Positions 50,466-59,851 of a stretch of DNA of 64,000 nucleotides are shown here, one piece after another. The notes beneath the pieces are model-generated. The model searched no databases. It was not told the DNA's origin and worked only from the letters and a program-made list of their open reading frames with translations. The position numbers were made by a program, and so were the translations under genes. The stretch's first letter is position 1; each line of letters opens with the position of its first letter. The stretch covers positions 1 through 64,000 of the forward strand of contig NZ_BMUL01000022.1 in assembly GCF_014650175.1 (NCBI RefSeq). Reading direction: 5' to 3'. The stretch comes from Streptomyces termitum. GTDB lineage: Bacteria; Actinomycetota; Actinomycetes; Streptomycetales; Streptomycetaceae.

Positions 50466-53400
50466 CACCCGTTCTCCCGGTTCTCCCAGGCCGCCTCGAA
50501 CATCTCGTGCAGGGGCGCCGTCGGAAGCACCCGTCCGAGGGGCGAGCGGATCTGGTTGCGCCAGAGGGGGCGGACCAGGTGGGTCGCCAGCTTGGCCGTC
50601 TCCAGGGGCAGATGGGGCGACTTGAGCTCGGTCCACGCGCCGGGAACGAAGAGGGTGCGGCCGGCGCGGGCGCGCTTGGCCTCCACCACCGCGCCCGTGG
50701 CCAGCAGTTCGGCCCTCACCTCCGCGTGCCTGGCCGCCGACCAGCCCGTCCAGCGGCGGACGTCGCGGTCGGTGGGGGCCGCGAGCGTGGCGAGCTGGAG
50801 GTAGAGGGCGGCCGCGTCCGGGCCCGTCCCGAGCTCCTCGGCGGCCCGGGCGACCAGGTCCGGGCAGGAGTGGCGGGGGTCGGCCTCGTACGCGCCGTCG
50901 GGGACGGCTCCCGAGCGGGCGCGGCGCATCATCCGGTCCAGGCCGCCGCCCTCCAGCAGGGGTTCCAGCCGGTCGAGTTCGTCGGTGAGGTCGGTGAGCT
51001 CGCGCAGCCGCCGCCAGGTCTCCGCGTCGGTGATCGCGGCGGGGCGCAGGAACGGGGTGCCCCCGGGCGCGCAGACGATCAGGGCTCCGGAGTCGTACGC
51101 CGTCTCCGGGGCCTCGCTGTCGGGCTTGAGGCCGTCCGTGGAGACCGGGAAGAGGCGGGGTCCGAACCGTTCGGCGATCCGCTCGGGGGTGTCCCTGACG
51201 CGGGCGAGGTGGAGGTCGAGGAGGAGTTCCGGGCGGGCCAGTTCGGAGCGCAGGCGCCGGTGCAGGTCGTGCGCCCCGGCGGTGGCCGGGTCGCCGACGG
51301 GGCGGTCCGTGCAGGCCCAGACGAGGGCGCTCGCGATCTGTCGCGGGTCGAGGCCGACCGGGGTGCCGTAGGGCGGCCGGGGACCGGCCGGGGGGACGGC
51401 GCGGACGTCGGTCCCGCGCCCGTGCCGTCGCGCGGCGAGTTCCCATCCGGCGGCGGGGAGGGTCGCGTCGGAGGCGGCTTCGAAGCCGCCCGCGAGGCGC
51501 CGGGCCCACACCTCGGACAGGCCGGGGCCGGCCTCCAGGGCGTCGGCCGCCGCGTCGTCCACGCGGGGCAGGGCGCCGAGGCGTGCGCACCACGCCTCGG
51601 CCATCCGGTCCACGGCGGCCTCGACGCCGCCCGGACGCCAGAGTCCGGCCGGGTCGTCGGGCATCGCCGCCGCCAGGACGGCCCTGCGGCCCGCCGCTCC
51701 GAGCCGGGTGCGGAGCCGGTCGTAGGAGTCGGCCGTCATCGGGGTGGCCCGGTAGGGGGCCTTGCCGACGAGGGCCTGGTGCTCCTTCGGGTCCGGCCGT
51801 CCGATCAGTCCGGCGACGACGAGCCGGGCCAGGGCGCGGCGCACGCCCGTGCGTTCCGCGAAGCGTTCGGCCGCCGTCTCCGGCACGGGGAGCGGGCCGT
51901 GTTCTTCGAGGGCCGTGAGGAGGGTCCGCAGCCGGGCTGCGTCGTCCCGGTCGGTCCGGACGCGGCGGGCGTCCGGCACGTCGGCGGGTGCGGGAGCGTC
52001 CTCGGCGGCTTCGGCGGGCGTCACGAACCAGTGGGTGCCGCTGCCGGGGCGGACCGCGCCGGACGCCACGGGCGCGCCGTGCTGTCGGAGCCGGTCGAGG
52101 GCTTCGGCGGGGGCCCGTCCCGTCCACCAGCTCAGGCCGGGGCGGGCGACGGGCTGGTCGGCCCAGGTGTCGAGGAGGGCCAGCAGGGCGGCGCGCTCCC
52201 CGTCCGGGGTGGGGGCGATCGCGGCCCGCCAGGCGGCGGCGTCGACGGTGCCGAGCAGGACGGACCAGTCGTGCGGCGGGGCGAGCGGGGACAGGCGCCG
52301 TACCTCTTCGTCGATCGTGCCCGCCAGGCAGGCGCCGTCGGCGGCGAGCGCGCTCAGCGTCGCCGGCTGGGGCGACGGCGGGGCGGGGCGGGAGCCGGGG
52401 ACCCGTTCCTCGTCGGCGGTCAGGCCGAACAGCGCGGGCAGCAGGTCGGTGTCCGGCGTGGTCCTGCGCGGCGCGGCCGGCGCGGCCTGGGCGAGGACCG
52501 TGACCCGGCGGTGCAGGGCGAGCCTGCGCTGCTCCACCCGGGCCGCCCGGGCGGCCACCGAGGCGACGGCGCGGGCCAGGACGGGGTCGGTGACCTGCGG
52601 GAGGTGCCGTGCGACGGCGGCCTCCAGCGACCCGTCGCCGCCGGTGAGCGCGGCGGCCAGGAGCGCTTCCGCGGTCTTCCGGTCCGCCGTGCGCAGGGCG
52701 CGCGATCCGGCGGTGTCGCGGGTGCGCAGCAGGTACCAGAAGGCGGGCGGCGGGGCCACGCCGCCGGAGACGGTGACCCGGCGGGCCGGCCTGCCCGGCC
52801 GGTGCCGGGGCGTGGTGTGTCCGTCCAGCTCCCACAGGAGGGAGCCGTCGGCGGCGTACGCGCGCACGCCGGTACGGGTCTCGGCCTCGGCGAGCACCAC
52901 ATCCTCCACGGCGCCTTCCGGGGGCGCCCACAGGCCCCAGGGTTCCTGTCCGGGGCGGTCGATGTCGAACCGGGCGGTCCGGCCGTCGGCGCTCTCCACC
53001 AGGTAGTGGTCGGGGGCGTGGGCGCGGTGCCGGGTGCGGAACAGGACGCGGGTGCCGGTCAGGCCGTCCCGGCTGCCGAGCGGGCTGGTGTCGGTGCCGG
53101 GCGGCAGCGGGGCCAGTTGGAGGGCTTCGCGGGCGAGCGAGAGGTCGGACTCGTCCGTCTCCGTGCCGGGGGCCGTGCCGGGCGCGCGGCCGGGGAAGTC
53201 GGGCAGCGGCGCCGGGTCCTGCGGGCGGCCGGTGACGGGGTCGACCCGGTTCCAGGGGCGCCGCCCGAAGACGGCGTTCGTCCAGGTGCGGGTGGTGTCG
53301 CGGAGTTGCAGTTCGTCGCGGTCGATGCCTTCCCTGCCGCCCGGCCGCAGCACCCGGTTCCCGCCGTGGCGGCCGCCGCCGTCGACCGTCTCGAACTGGA

Positions 53401-55231
53401 AGCCGTACGCGCCGTCGAGGCTGCCGTCGAAGGGGACGAGTCCGCCGGTCTCCTCGGGGGTGAAGGGGTCGTCGGGGCGGTCGGCCCAGACGGCGGTGTC
53501 GCAGTGGTACGGGTTCGGGGTGTGCGTCCAGCTGACCAGGAAGGAGCCGCCGACGTAGTGGACCGCGTACAGGGTGGCGCCGTCCGGGACCGTGAAGCGG
53601 CACGAGGCCCGGACGCCGTCCGGGGCGACGGCGACGGCGCGGTCCGTGCCGAACACGGTGAGGACCGGCCAGGTCGCGGTGACGCCCGCGACGCCGGGGA
53701 CGGGACCGTCCGGTGCCGGGGGCGCGCCGGGGGCGGGCGGGGCGGAACGGGCCGTCGCGGCGAACTCCTCGTAGACCGCTTCCAGGGCGGGCCAGGCCAG
53801 TTCCTCGGGGAGTCCGGCGGCGAGCGAGCGCCGCAGCGCGCCCGCGGCGCTCGCCTCGTCGAGGGCTTCGGCGATGCCGTCGAGCGCGCGGACCGTCGGC
53901 CGGTCGAGCAGGGTCGCGAGTTCGGCGACGGCCTCCTCGGCTCCGGCCATGCCCCCGCCGCCGACGGTGCCGACGAGCTTGCCGATGCGCTCGGCGACCG
54001 CCTGGGCGATGCCCGGGTTGCCCGGCAGCAGGGTGACCGCCGTCCCGGCCCGGCGCCGCTGGGCCGTCGACCAGTCGGGCAGCAGGTCCGCGTGGACGGT
54101 CCCCTCCAGGCGGGGGCCGAAGACCGGGTGGGCGGCCAGTGCGGCGAGGTCGCGCCGGGACTTCTCGCCCCAGAACCGCATCGGGACCTCCGCGCCGGGG
54201 TCGACGACCTCGGCGCCTGCGGCCAGGCAGGCGTCCAGCACGTCCGCGTCGAGCCCCTGGTAGTGGAAGCGGGTCGTGTGCAGGGCCACGGGGGTGCCCG
54301 CCGCCCGCAGTTCGGGTCCCAGCCGGCCGATCAGGTCGAGGAGTTCCCCGGGCAGCGGCTGCCGAGCGACTCCGCCGCCGGACTGCGCCGCGTACTGGTA
54401 CGTGTGGACGAAGCGGCCGATCCAGCCGGAGAGGCCGTCCTCCGGCACGATCCGGCCGCTCTCCAGCGCGCCCGCCGCGCCGCAGTCGATCAGCAGCCGC
54501 AGCCAGGCTCCGCCGTCGACGGCCCCGTCGGGGAAGACCTCCAGCAGTCCGGCGGCCACCGCGTCGGCCGGCGGGTAGGCCGCCAGGACCGGGCGGGCGG
54601 CGTCCAGGAGGGCGTTCGGCACGGCCTTCTTCCTGGTGGTCGACAGGACCGCGCCGACCACGCGCGCGACCTCCTTCGCGCCCCGTCCCGCTTCCTTGGC
54701 CGAGGCCCGGACCCGGCGCACGAGGTCGGCGGGGAGGTCCGCCGGCGAGCCCGCCCAGGCGGTCAGGAACTCCTCGAACGCGGTGTGGGCCGCCACGGGG
54801 TCCAGGGTGTCGGCGAGGAAGCTCCGGTGCGCGGCGAACTCCTTGACGGGCATGGCGCCCCGCGCGGCGAACAGCAGGGCGTTGGCCCGGCGGTAGGCGG
54901 GGTCGGCCGCGAGGCCGTGCTCGGTCTCGGCCGCCCGCGCCGCCGCGTAGGCGCGCCCGCCGGCCCGGGTTCCGTAACCGAGCAGCCGGTGGCCGACGGT
55001 GTCCCAGAACCAGGGCAGGTGGGCCGGGGGCAGGGTGCGGGCCTTCACCGCCATGGCGTCGACGAACCGGCCGGGCTTGTCCCAGGTCCGGGCGAGTTCG
55101 GTCCGCATCGCGTCGATCAGCTCGCGCGCGCCCGGGGCCGCCGCCTGGTCGTGCAGGTCGGCCCAGTCGGCGTACGTCGTCGAGGCGTGGGGGCCGGTGA
55201 CGGGCAGGAGCGAGGCGAGCGAGGCGATCAT
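50465..55231 (-). CDS. Large protein of unknown function, about 1588 residues
   Basis: A very large cytoplasmic protein without signal peptide or transmembrane helix. The first 500 residues are alpha-helical (HEAT-like, Ala/Leu-rich), around residue 520-700 there is a beta-rich region with Trp-Asp-like strands (VYAVHYVGGSFLVSWTHTP, GFQFETVDGG), and the second half contains several WGR- or MolR-like helical segments. It may be related to large actinobacterial proteins of the DUF4132/MolR type, but this is not certain. The start is uncertain: ATG 55231 has no strong binding site and a GTG ten codons upstream is also possible. It is coupled to the PH-like gene. Confidence 0.65.
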   Translation of the reverse strand: MIASLASLLPVTGPHASTTYADWADLHDQAAAPGARELIDAMRTELARTWDKPGRFVDAMAVKARTLPPAHLPWFWDTVGHRLLGYGTRAGGRAYAAARAAETEHGLAADPAYRRANALLFAARGAMPVKEFAAHRSFLADTLDPVAAHTAFEEFLTAWAGSPADLPADLVRRVRASAKEAGRGAKEVARVVGAVLSTTRKKAVPNALLDAARPVLAAYPPADAVAAGLLEVFPDGAVDGGAWLRLLIDCGAAGALESGRIVPEDGLSGWIGRFVHTYQYAAQSGGGVARQPLPGELLDLIGRLGPELRAAGTPVALHTTRFHYQGLDADVLDACLAAGAEVVDPGAEVPMRFWGEKSRRDLAALAAHPVFGPRLEGTVHADLLPDWSTAQRRRAGTAVTLLPGNPGIAQAVAERIGKLVGTVGGGGMAGAEEAVAELATLLDRPTVRALDGIAEALDEASAAGALRRSLAAGLPEELAWPALEAVYEEFAATARSAPPAPGAPPAPDGPVPGVAGVTATWPVLTVFGTDRAVAVAPDGVRASCRFTVPDGATLYAVHYVGGSFLVSWTHTPNPYHCDTAVWADRPDDPFTPEETGGLVPFDGSLDGAYGFQFETVDGGGRHGGNRVLRPGGREGIDRDELQLRDTTRTWTNAVFGRRPWNRVDPVTGRPQDPAPLPDFPGRAPGTAPGTETDESDLSLAREALQLAPLPPGTDTSPLGSRDGLTGTRVLFRTRHRAHAPDHYLVESADGRTARFDIDRPGQEPWGLWAPPEGAVEDVVLAEAETRTGVRAYAADGSLLWELDGHTTPRHRPGRPARRVTVSGGVAPPPAFWYLLRTRDTAGSRALRTADRKTAEALLAAALTGGDGSLEAAVARHLPQVTDPVLARAVASVAARAARVEQRRLALHRRVTVLAQAAPAAPRRTTPDTDLLPALFGLTADEERVPGSRPAPPSPQPATLSALAADGACLAGTIDEEVRRLSPLAPPHDWSVLLGTVDAAAWRAAIAPTPDGERAALLALLDTWADQPVARPGLSWWTGRAPAEALDRLRQHGAPVASGAVRPGSGTHWFVTPAEAAEDAPAPADVPDARRVRTDRDDAARLRTLLTALEEHGPLPVPETAAERFAERTGVRRALARLVVAGLIGRPDPKEHQALVGKAPYRATPMTADSYDRLRTRLGAAGRRAVLAAAMPDDPAGLWRPGGVEAAVDRMAEAWCARLGALPRVDDAAADALEAGPGLSEVWARRLAGGFEAASDATLPAAGWELAARRHGRGTDVRAVPPAGPRPPYGTPVGLDPRQIASALVWACTDRPVGDPATAGAHDLHRRLRSELARPELLLDLHLARVRDTPERIAERFGPRLFPVSTDGLKPDSEAPETAYDSGALIVCAPGGTPFLRPAAITDAETWRRLRELTDLTDELDRLEPLLEGGGLDRMMRRARSGAVPDGAYEADPRHSCPDLVARAAEELGTGPDAAALYLQLATLAAPTDRDVRRWTGWSAARHAEVRAELLATGAVVEAKRARAGRTLFVPGAWTELKSPHLPLETAKLATHLVRPLWRNQIRSPLGRVLPTAPLHEMFEAAWENRENG

Positions 55232-55299
55232 GTGAGGGATCGTCGCACACGCCACCGACAACGCCCGGGGCCCGCCCGGCGGGCGGTGGGCGCCCCGGT

Positions 55300-55332
55300 C
55301 CGGGGCCTTCGCGCGTCCCGCGAGGGCCCCGG
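55300..55332 (-). terminator. Terminator after the M23 peptidase gene
   Basis: A 14-bp stem (one G-T pair) CCGGGGCCTTCGCG over a five-base loop, just downstream of the peptidase stop at 55349. Confidence 0.75.
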
Positions 55333-55348
55333 GCGGGAGGGGCGGGTG

Positions 55349-56473
55349 TCAGCCGGCGCGGTTGTAGATCGCGGTGCCGGGGCAGGCGGTGACGCCGAGG
55401 CGGGTGCCGCAGCCGGAGTACTGGGCGGAGCCGTTCCACCACGTCCAGCCGCCGATGGTGCGGCCGTTCAGCCAGGTGTACTGGCCGTTGTAGTTGGCGT
55501 CGTAGGTGCGCAGGCTCCAGTGGACGTGGGCGCCGGTCGCGGAGCCGCCCGCGCAGGTGTCGGTGCCGATGTTGCCGAGCAGGGCGCTGCGGGGGACCGA
55601 GGTGCCGTTGTAGTAGGTCGTGTTCCACATGTGGTAGTAGTCCGTGGAGAATCCGCCGGGGTGGATCACCCGCGTCCAGCCGCCGCCCGCGCCGCACATC
55701 GAGGTCGCCGTGCCCTCGCGGGACGAGCGGACCCGGCCGCTGGCGTTGCCGCCGGCGAAGTCGAGGGCGCTCCAGTAGCCGGACCCGCTGTCGTGGGCGT
55801 GCGGGCCGCCGGTCAGGGTCATGTAGTAGTCGGGCATCCAGGGAAGCAGCAGTCCGCCGGTGTTGGCCTGGGCACCGGCGGGCGACAGTCGCGCCTGTGC
55901 CTGCGGGGTGGCCTTGCGCTCGGCGTACGCCGTCATGGTCCGCCGTTCGGCCTCGCCGATCAGGGGGGAATCGGCGACGTAGGCGGCGAACTCGTCGTCG
56001 CCCTCCAGGCCCGCGGTCCACCGGCCCTTGTCGCGGTGGGCGAGGTAGAGCCAGCCCTCCGGCTCGCCGTGGCGCGTGCGGGGGGCCTCGACGTAGGCGA
56101 CGCCCCGGGCCCAGTCGCGGGAGACCGTGCGGACGTCGACGACGACCTCGCGGCCCTCGGCGGCGAGTCTGCCGACGGCGGTCGCCGGGGCGAGGCCCTT
56201 GGCGTCGCGGGACCGGGAGAGGGCGTCCGCGGAGACGGCGTCTATCAGGGCCTGGCGGTCGGCGCCGAGGCTGTCGGCGACCTTGGCCGGCATCTTCACG
56301 GTCACGGCGGCGGGCCCGGCCGTGGCGGGCGCCGCCGGTTCGGCGGCCGCCGTCGGCGCGGCGGCCGGGGTACGGAGGGCGGTCGCCGACGCCGGTGCGG
56401 CGGCGGCGAACAGTCCGGTGAGGGCGAGGGAGGTGACGGTGACCGTGAGTCTCGCGGAGAGTCGGGAGAACAT
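55349..56473 (-). CDS. Secreted M23-family (LasA-like) zinc endopeptidase
   Basis: A 374-residue protein with an export signal at residues 1-31 (ARLTVTVTSLALTGLFAAAAPASA). An N-terminal propeptide-like domain with Lys-rich patches follows, and the peptidase core contains the zinc ligands in GGPHAHDSGSG, DYYHMWNTTYY and the final H-x-H motif GAHVHWSLRTYD. M23 enzymes cut glycyl or cross-bridge peptides in cell walls. ATG 56473 has AAAGGAG at eight bases. The promoter at 56650-56679 lies about 180 bases upstream. Single-gene unit. Confidence 0.9.
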   Translation of the reverse strand: MFSRLSARLTVTVTSLALTGLFAAAAPASATALRTPAAAPTAAAEPAAPATAGPAAVTVKMPAKVADSLGADRQALIDAVSADALSRSRDAKGLAPATAVGRLAAEGREVVVDVRTVSRDWARGVAYVEAPRTRHGEPEGWLYLAHRDKGRWTAGLEGDDEFAAYVADSPLIGEAERRTMTAYAERKATPQAQARLSPAGAQANTGGLLLPWMPDYYMTLTGGPHAHDSGSGYWSALDFAGGNASGRVRSSREGTATSMCGAGGGWTRVIHPGGFSTDYYHMWNTTYYNGTSVPRSALLGNIGTDTCAGGSATGAHVHWSLRTYDANYNGQYTWLNGRTIGGWTWWNGSAQYSGCGTRLGVTACPGTAIYNRAG

Positions 56474-56894
56474 GTGCGGTGCTCCTTTCGCGCAGGAGCC
56501 TGCCGGGGGCAGGCGGGGTGTCCTGGGGCAGAGGGCGCGGACGCCGGGCAGGGTGGTGCCGGGGTCCGAGCGGGCAGGGGCGTCCGGTACCGGCCGGACC
56601 GGTCCGCGCGACGTACCCGCCCTCACCATTCTTGACATGTACCTGCGCGATTCTGGCGGCCCTTGTCAACGCGCGTCAACCACGCCGGGACCTCGTCGTT
56701 CGTCCGCCCCGTGACACCCCCCGGGACGCAACCCGGACCGCACCGCACGTTCAACCCCGCGAACGGATCCGGCCCCGGGCGCGCTTCCGCTTCGGACGAC
56801 GCGAAGGGGGACGTGGGCGATTGGGCCGTTCGGCGCGGGGGAGGAGCACTCCCCCGCACCCGCTCCGGCCTTTACGAGATGGCGTCATTTCGGT
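56474..56894. other. Intergenic region upstream of the M23 gene
   Basis: Holds the promoter pair described below and a long leader of about 170 bases with several GC-rich dyads. No c-di-AMP (ydaO) riboswitch core was found when it was looked for. No gene is supported. Confidence 0.5.
56650..56679 (-). promoter_or_regulatory. Probable promoter of the M23 peptidase gene
   Basis: On the minus strand TTGACG (56679-56674), 18 bases, CAGAAT (56655-56650). A second TTGACA overlaps ten bases downstream. A TTGACG-TTGACA double start is common upstream of secreted proteins in Streptomyces. Confidence 0.45.
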
Positions 56895-57242
56895 TCAGGC
56901 GGATTCGAGGACCGGGCGGACCTCGACGGTCTCCGGGGTGGGCAGGCTCGCGGCCAGCGCGAGGGCCTCCTCACGGTCGGCCACCTCGACGAGGAACCAG
57001 CCGCCGAGCGTCTCCTCCCCCGCGTGCGCGGGGCCCTCCGCCACCGTCCGCGTCCCGTCGGCCCTGACCCGCACGGTCGCGGGGGCCGTCCGCCCGGTCT
57101 CCAGTGCGTCGCCGCCCACCAGTTTCCCGGCCGCGGCGAGAGCGCCGATCCAGCCCTCGTACTCCTTGCGGTACGCGGCCCGGTCGGCCCGGATCAGACG
57201 GCGCGACGCGTCCGTCTCGAAGATGACGAGTGCGTATTTCAC
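56895..57242 (-). CDS. YciI (YCII-like) family protein
   Basis: A 115-residue protein starting at GTG 57242, behind AGAGGAAG. It fits the YciI fold: KYALVIFETDASRRL, a central helix region, and GGWFLVEVADREEALALAASLP. These small proteins act as dimeric oxidoreductase-like or hydrolase-like accessory enzymes with a conserved His/Asp. It lies downstream of a VOC gene on the same strand with 66 bases between, and both are divergent from a TetR regulator. Function uncertain. Confidence 0.85.
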   Translation of the reverse strand: MKYALVIFETDASRRLIRADRAAYRKEYEGWIGALAAAGKLVGGDALETGRTAPATVRVRADGTRTVAEGPAHAGEETLGGWFLVEVADREEALALAASLPTPETVEVRPVLESA

Positions 57243-57308
57243 GGGGAACTTCCTCTCGGGTGGCCCCTGGTGACAGGGGATGGGGTGGCGGCGCGGCAGG
57301 GGGACGGC

Positions 57309-57707
57309 TCAGGCGTTCGCGGGGGCGGACGGAGTGACCCACTCGACGAACTGGACGATCACGCCGTTGGGGTCGGTGACCTGGAAGAGGCGCTCGCCCC
57401 AGGGCTCCTCGCGCAGCGGCATGGTGATCTCGACGCCCTCGGCGCGCAGTCGCTCCTCCTCGGCCTCGATGCCGGTGGCGGTGAACGCGAGGATCAGGCC
57501 GGAGGCGTGCCGGTCGCGCTGGTCGGCCGGCAGCACTTCGGTGCCCCGCGCGAGCAGGACGACGTCCAGGGCGGCGTCGGAGCGCGCCAGGGAGGCGAAG
57601 CCCTCGGCGGCGGCCTGTTCGACGTAGCCGAGGTGGGTGGTGAAGAACCGCTGGGAGGCGGCGACGTCGTCGACGGTGAGCGAGACGGTGGAGGCGGTGA
57701 TCTGCAA
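57309..57707 (-). CDS. VOC/glyoxalase family protein
   Basis: A protein of about 132 residues with two beta-alpha-beta-beta-beta modules typical of VOC proteins: ASTVSLTVDDVAASQRFFTTHLGY and EGVEITMPLREEPWGERLFQVTDPNGVIVQFVEW. The metal-binding E/H residues look reduced (E125 in the FVEW end). TTG 57707 with GAGGAG seven bases before it was chosen. Transcription runs away from the tetR gene. It may detoxify or bind a small ligand that releases TetR; speculation only. Confidence 0.85.
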   Translation of the reverse strand: MQITASTVSLTVDDVAASQRFFTTHLGYVEQAAAEGFASLARSDAALDVVLLARGTEVLPADQRDRHASGLILAFTATGIEAEEERLRAEGVEITMPLREEPWGERLFQVTDPNGVIVQFVEWVTPSAPANA

Positions 57708-57848
57708 GGCGATTCTCCTCGGGGAGGTCTGAGCGATGGCGGTACGGGGGCGGGCGGCGGGGAGCGACCGGCGTTCGGGCACGGCCGCCCCTCACTACGA
57801 AAGCAAACTTGCGACGGACGTAAATTTAGACCGGACGCACCATGGGCG

Positions 57849-57877
57849 TCAACATAAAAATGCTACGGGTGTAAGAT
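57849..57877 (+). promoter_or_regulatory. Promoter of the TetR gene, likely leaderless
   Basis: TCAACA (57849-57854), a 17-base spacer, TAAGAT (57872-57877). The ATG lies seven bases after the -10, so transcription would begin at or next to the start codon. Confidence 0.6.
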
Positions 57878-57883
57878 TTCTTC

Positions 57884-58537
57884 ATGACTATCGACGCAGC
57901 CTCGCCCGCACCCCCTCCCGGCCTGCGGGAATCCAAGAAGCAGGAGACCCGGCAGCTCATCTCCGACGTCGCCACCGGCCTCTTCCTCGCCCAGGGGTTC
58001 GAGCGGACCACCATCGCCGAGATCGCCGCCGCCGCGCGCGTGGCGAAGAAGACGGTGACCAACTACTTCCCCCACAAGGAAGACCTGGCCCTGGACCACC
58101 AGGACGCCTTCACCGCCTCGCTGGCCGCCACGGTGACCGGCCGTCAGGCCGGCGAACCGGCCCTCGCGGCCCTGCGCCGCGCCTTCGCCGACGCCGCCGC
58201 GAGCGCCGACCCCGTCGCCGGGTTCTCCGGCCCCGGCTTCGCCCGCATGGTCGCCGACAGCCCCACCCTGTCCGCCCGGCTGCGCGACCTGCACGACCTG
58301 CGGGAAGCCGCCCTGGCCGACGCCCTGGCCGACGCCACCGGCACTCCGCGCGACGACATCACCCCCCGTACCGCCGCCGCCCTGCTCGGCGCCGTGCACC
58401 GCACCCTGTTCCAGCGCATCCAGGAACTCACCCTCGCCGGCCAGGACACGGCCCGGATCTCCGCCACCGTCACCACGGAGGCGGACAGCGCCTTCGGCCT
58501 GCTGGAACCCTCACTCGCCGCCTACGCCGCCGGGTGA
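57884..58537 (+). CDS. TetR family transcriptional regulator
   Basis: A 217-residue regulator. HTH region: SKKQETRQLISDVATGLFLAQGFERTTIAEIAAAARVAKKTVTNYFPHKEDLALDH (recognition helix VAKKTVTNYF) at residues 17-72. The C-terminal domain is helical with DPVAGFSGPGFARM and a PRTAAALLGAVHRTL helix. ATG 57884 has no binding site, but a -10 ends seven bases before it (leaderless). The AT-rich 100-base region before it also serves the divergent VOC and YciI genes, so the regulator probably controls them. Confidence 0.92.
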   Translation: MTIDAASPAPPPGLRESKKQETRQLISDVATGLFLAQGFERTTIAEIAAAARVAKKTVTNYFPHKEDLALDHQDAFTASLAATVTGRQAGEPALAALRRAFADAAASADPVAGFSGPGFARMVADSPTLSARLRDLHDLREAALADALADATGTPRDDITPRTAAALLGAVHRTLFQRIQELTLAGQDTARISATVTTEADSAFGLLEPSLAAYAAG

Positions 58538-58561
58538 GCCGACGGGCCCCGCCGGGCCCTG

Positions 58562-59731
58562 CTACGGCGCCGTCATGGCCCTCTGTTCAGGCTGACCAGA
58601 GTCTCCCTCTCGCCGGTCCGTGCCGGTCTGATCGACCGGTACGGGCCGCGCCGGGCCCTGCTCCCCATGGCGGCCGCCTACGCGCTGCTGCTGACCGGAC
58701 TCGCCGTCGCGACCTCATGGCCGGGTGCACCGGATACGCCGGATACACCGGGCGCGCCGGGGGCGTCCGGCGTGCTGCTGGGCGCTCTGGCGATGGCCGC
58801 CGGCGCGTGCGTACCGCCGCTCGGGCCGGTGATGCGGACGCTGTGGAGCCGTCTGGTGCCCGACCGGGACCTGTTGCGGCGCGCGTACAGCCTGGACACG
58901 GTCGCCGAGGAACTCCTCTTCGTCACGGGGCCGTTGCTGGTGGCGCTGCTGGTGCGGGTCGCCGCTCCCCCGGCCGGTCTCGCGGTGAGCGCCGCTCTCG
59001 TCCTGACCGGCGCGTTCGCCCTGATCACGTCCCCGGCGGTCCGTAGTTGGACCGGCCGGGGGAAGGCCCTTCCCGTCGCCGCGCCGCCAAAGGCTCCGGA
59101 CGCCTCGGGGGTCCCGTCGCGCCGGTGGCCGCCGCGGGTCGCCCCCGGGCTGCGGCAGGCGATCGCCGTCTCCGCCGCCATGGGCGGCTGTCTGGGGGCG
59201 TTCGACCTCCTCGTGATCGCCTTCGCCGACGCGCACGGGGCCCCCGCGGTGGTCGCCTGGGTGCTGGCCGCGCTGTCCGGCGGCAGCGCGATCGGCGGCC
59301 TGCTCCACGGCGCCGTCGCGTGGCGGGTCCCGCACCGCACACGGCTGGCGTTCCTCGCGGTGGCCCTGGGAATCCCCCTGGCCTCGGCCGGGTTCGTCCC
59401 GCACCCCGCCGTGCTCGTCGCGTGGGCGGCGCTCGGCGGGCTGTTCGTGGCGCCGGCCCTCACCACCGCGTATCTGATCGCCGACGAGTGCGCGGCCCCG
59501 GCCGCCCGCACCCGGTCGGGCGCCTGGGTCAACACCTCCTTCAACGCCGGTTCGGCGGGCTCCACGGCCGCCGCGGGGCTGCTGGTGGGCCGCTTCCCGC
59601 TGACCGTGTGCTTCGCACTGGCCGCGGCCCCGGTCCTGCTCTCCGCCGCCACGGCGCTGCGCTTCCCCCGCCGTCGGGCCGCTCCCGAAGCGGTCGGCCT
59701 CGCGACGCGCGCGTCGCGGCCGTCTCGCTGA
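58562..59731 (+). pseudogene. MFS transporter with N-terminal deletion
   Basis: The frame from ATG 58667 encodes about ten hydrophobic helices of a major facilitator (VLLGALAMAAGACVPPLGPVMR, EELLFVTGPLLVALLV, AIAVSAAMGGCLGAFDLLVIAF and others). In the same frame upstream of any start codon lie LFRLTRV and SPVRAGLIDRYGPRRALLPM, which is the family's loop between helices 2 and 3. Helices 1 and 2 (about 55-65 residues) are missing and the join LFRLTRV-SLSPVRAG looks like an internal deletion. No ATG, GTG or TTG exists before 58667. It is probably non-functional; a truncated protein from 58667 is the alternative. Confidence 0.65.
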
Positions 59732-59851
59732 CGGCGCTCCGGTGAGCAAGGATCGGGAAAGGTCCGGATGGGTTCGGCGGCCGGATCCGACACCGTACGG
59801 CAGTGGAGACAGGCGGGCGCGACGGTCGCGGCCGGCCCGGGAAGGATTCCG

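Noticed and set aside
50507..56635. A 2042-codon open frame on the plus strand opposite the large unknown gene
   Set aside because: It is Gly/Arg/Val-biased, lacks domains and start signals, and is a mirror of the minus-strand gene's codon bias.
56474..56650. Long leader before the M23 gene as a c-di-AMP riboswitch
   Set aside because: None of the conserved ydaO core segments could be found in the leader sequence.
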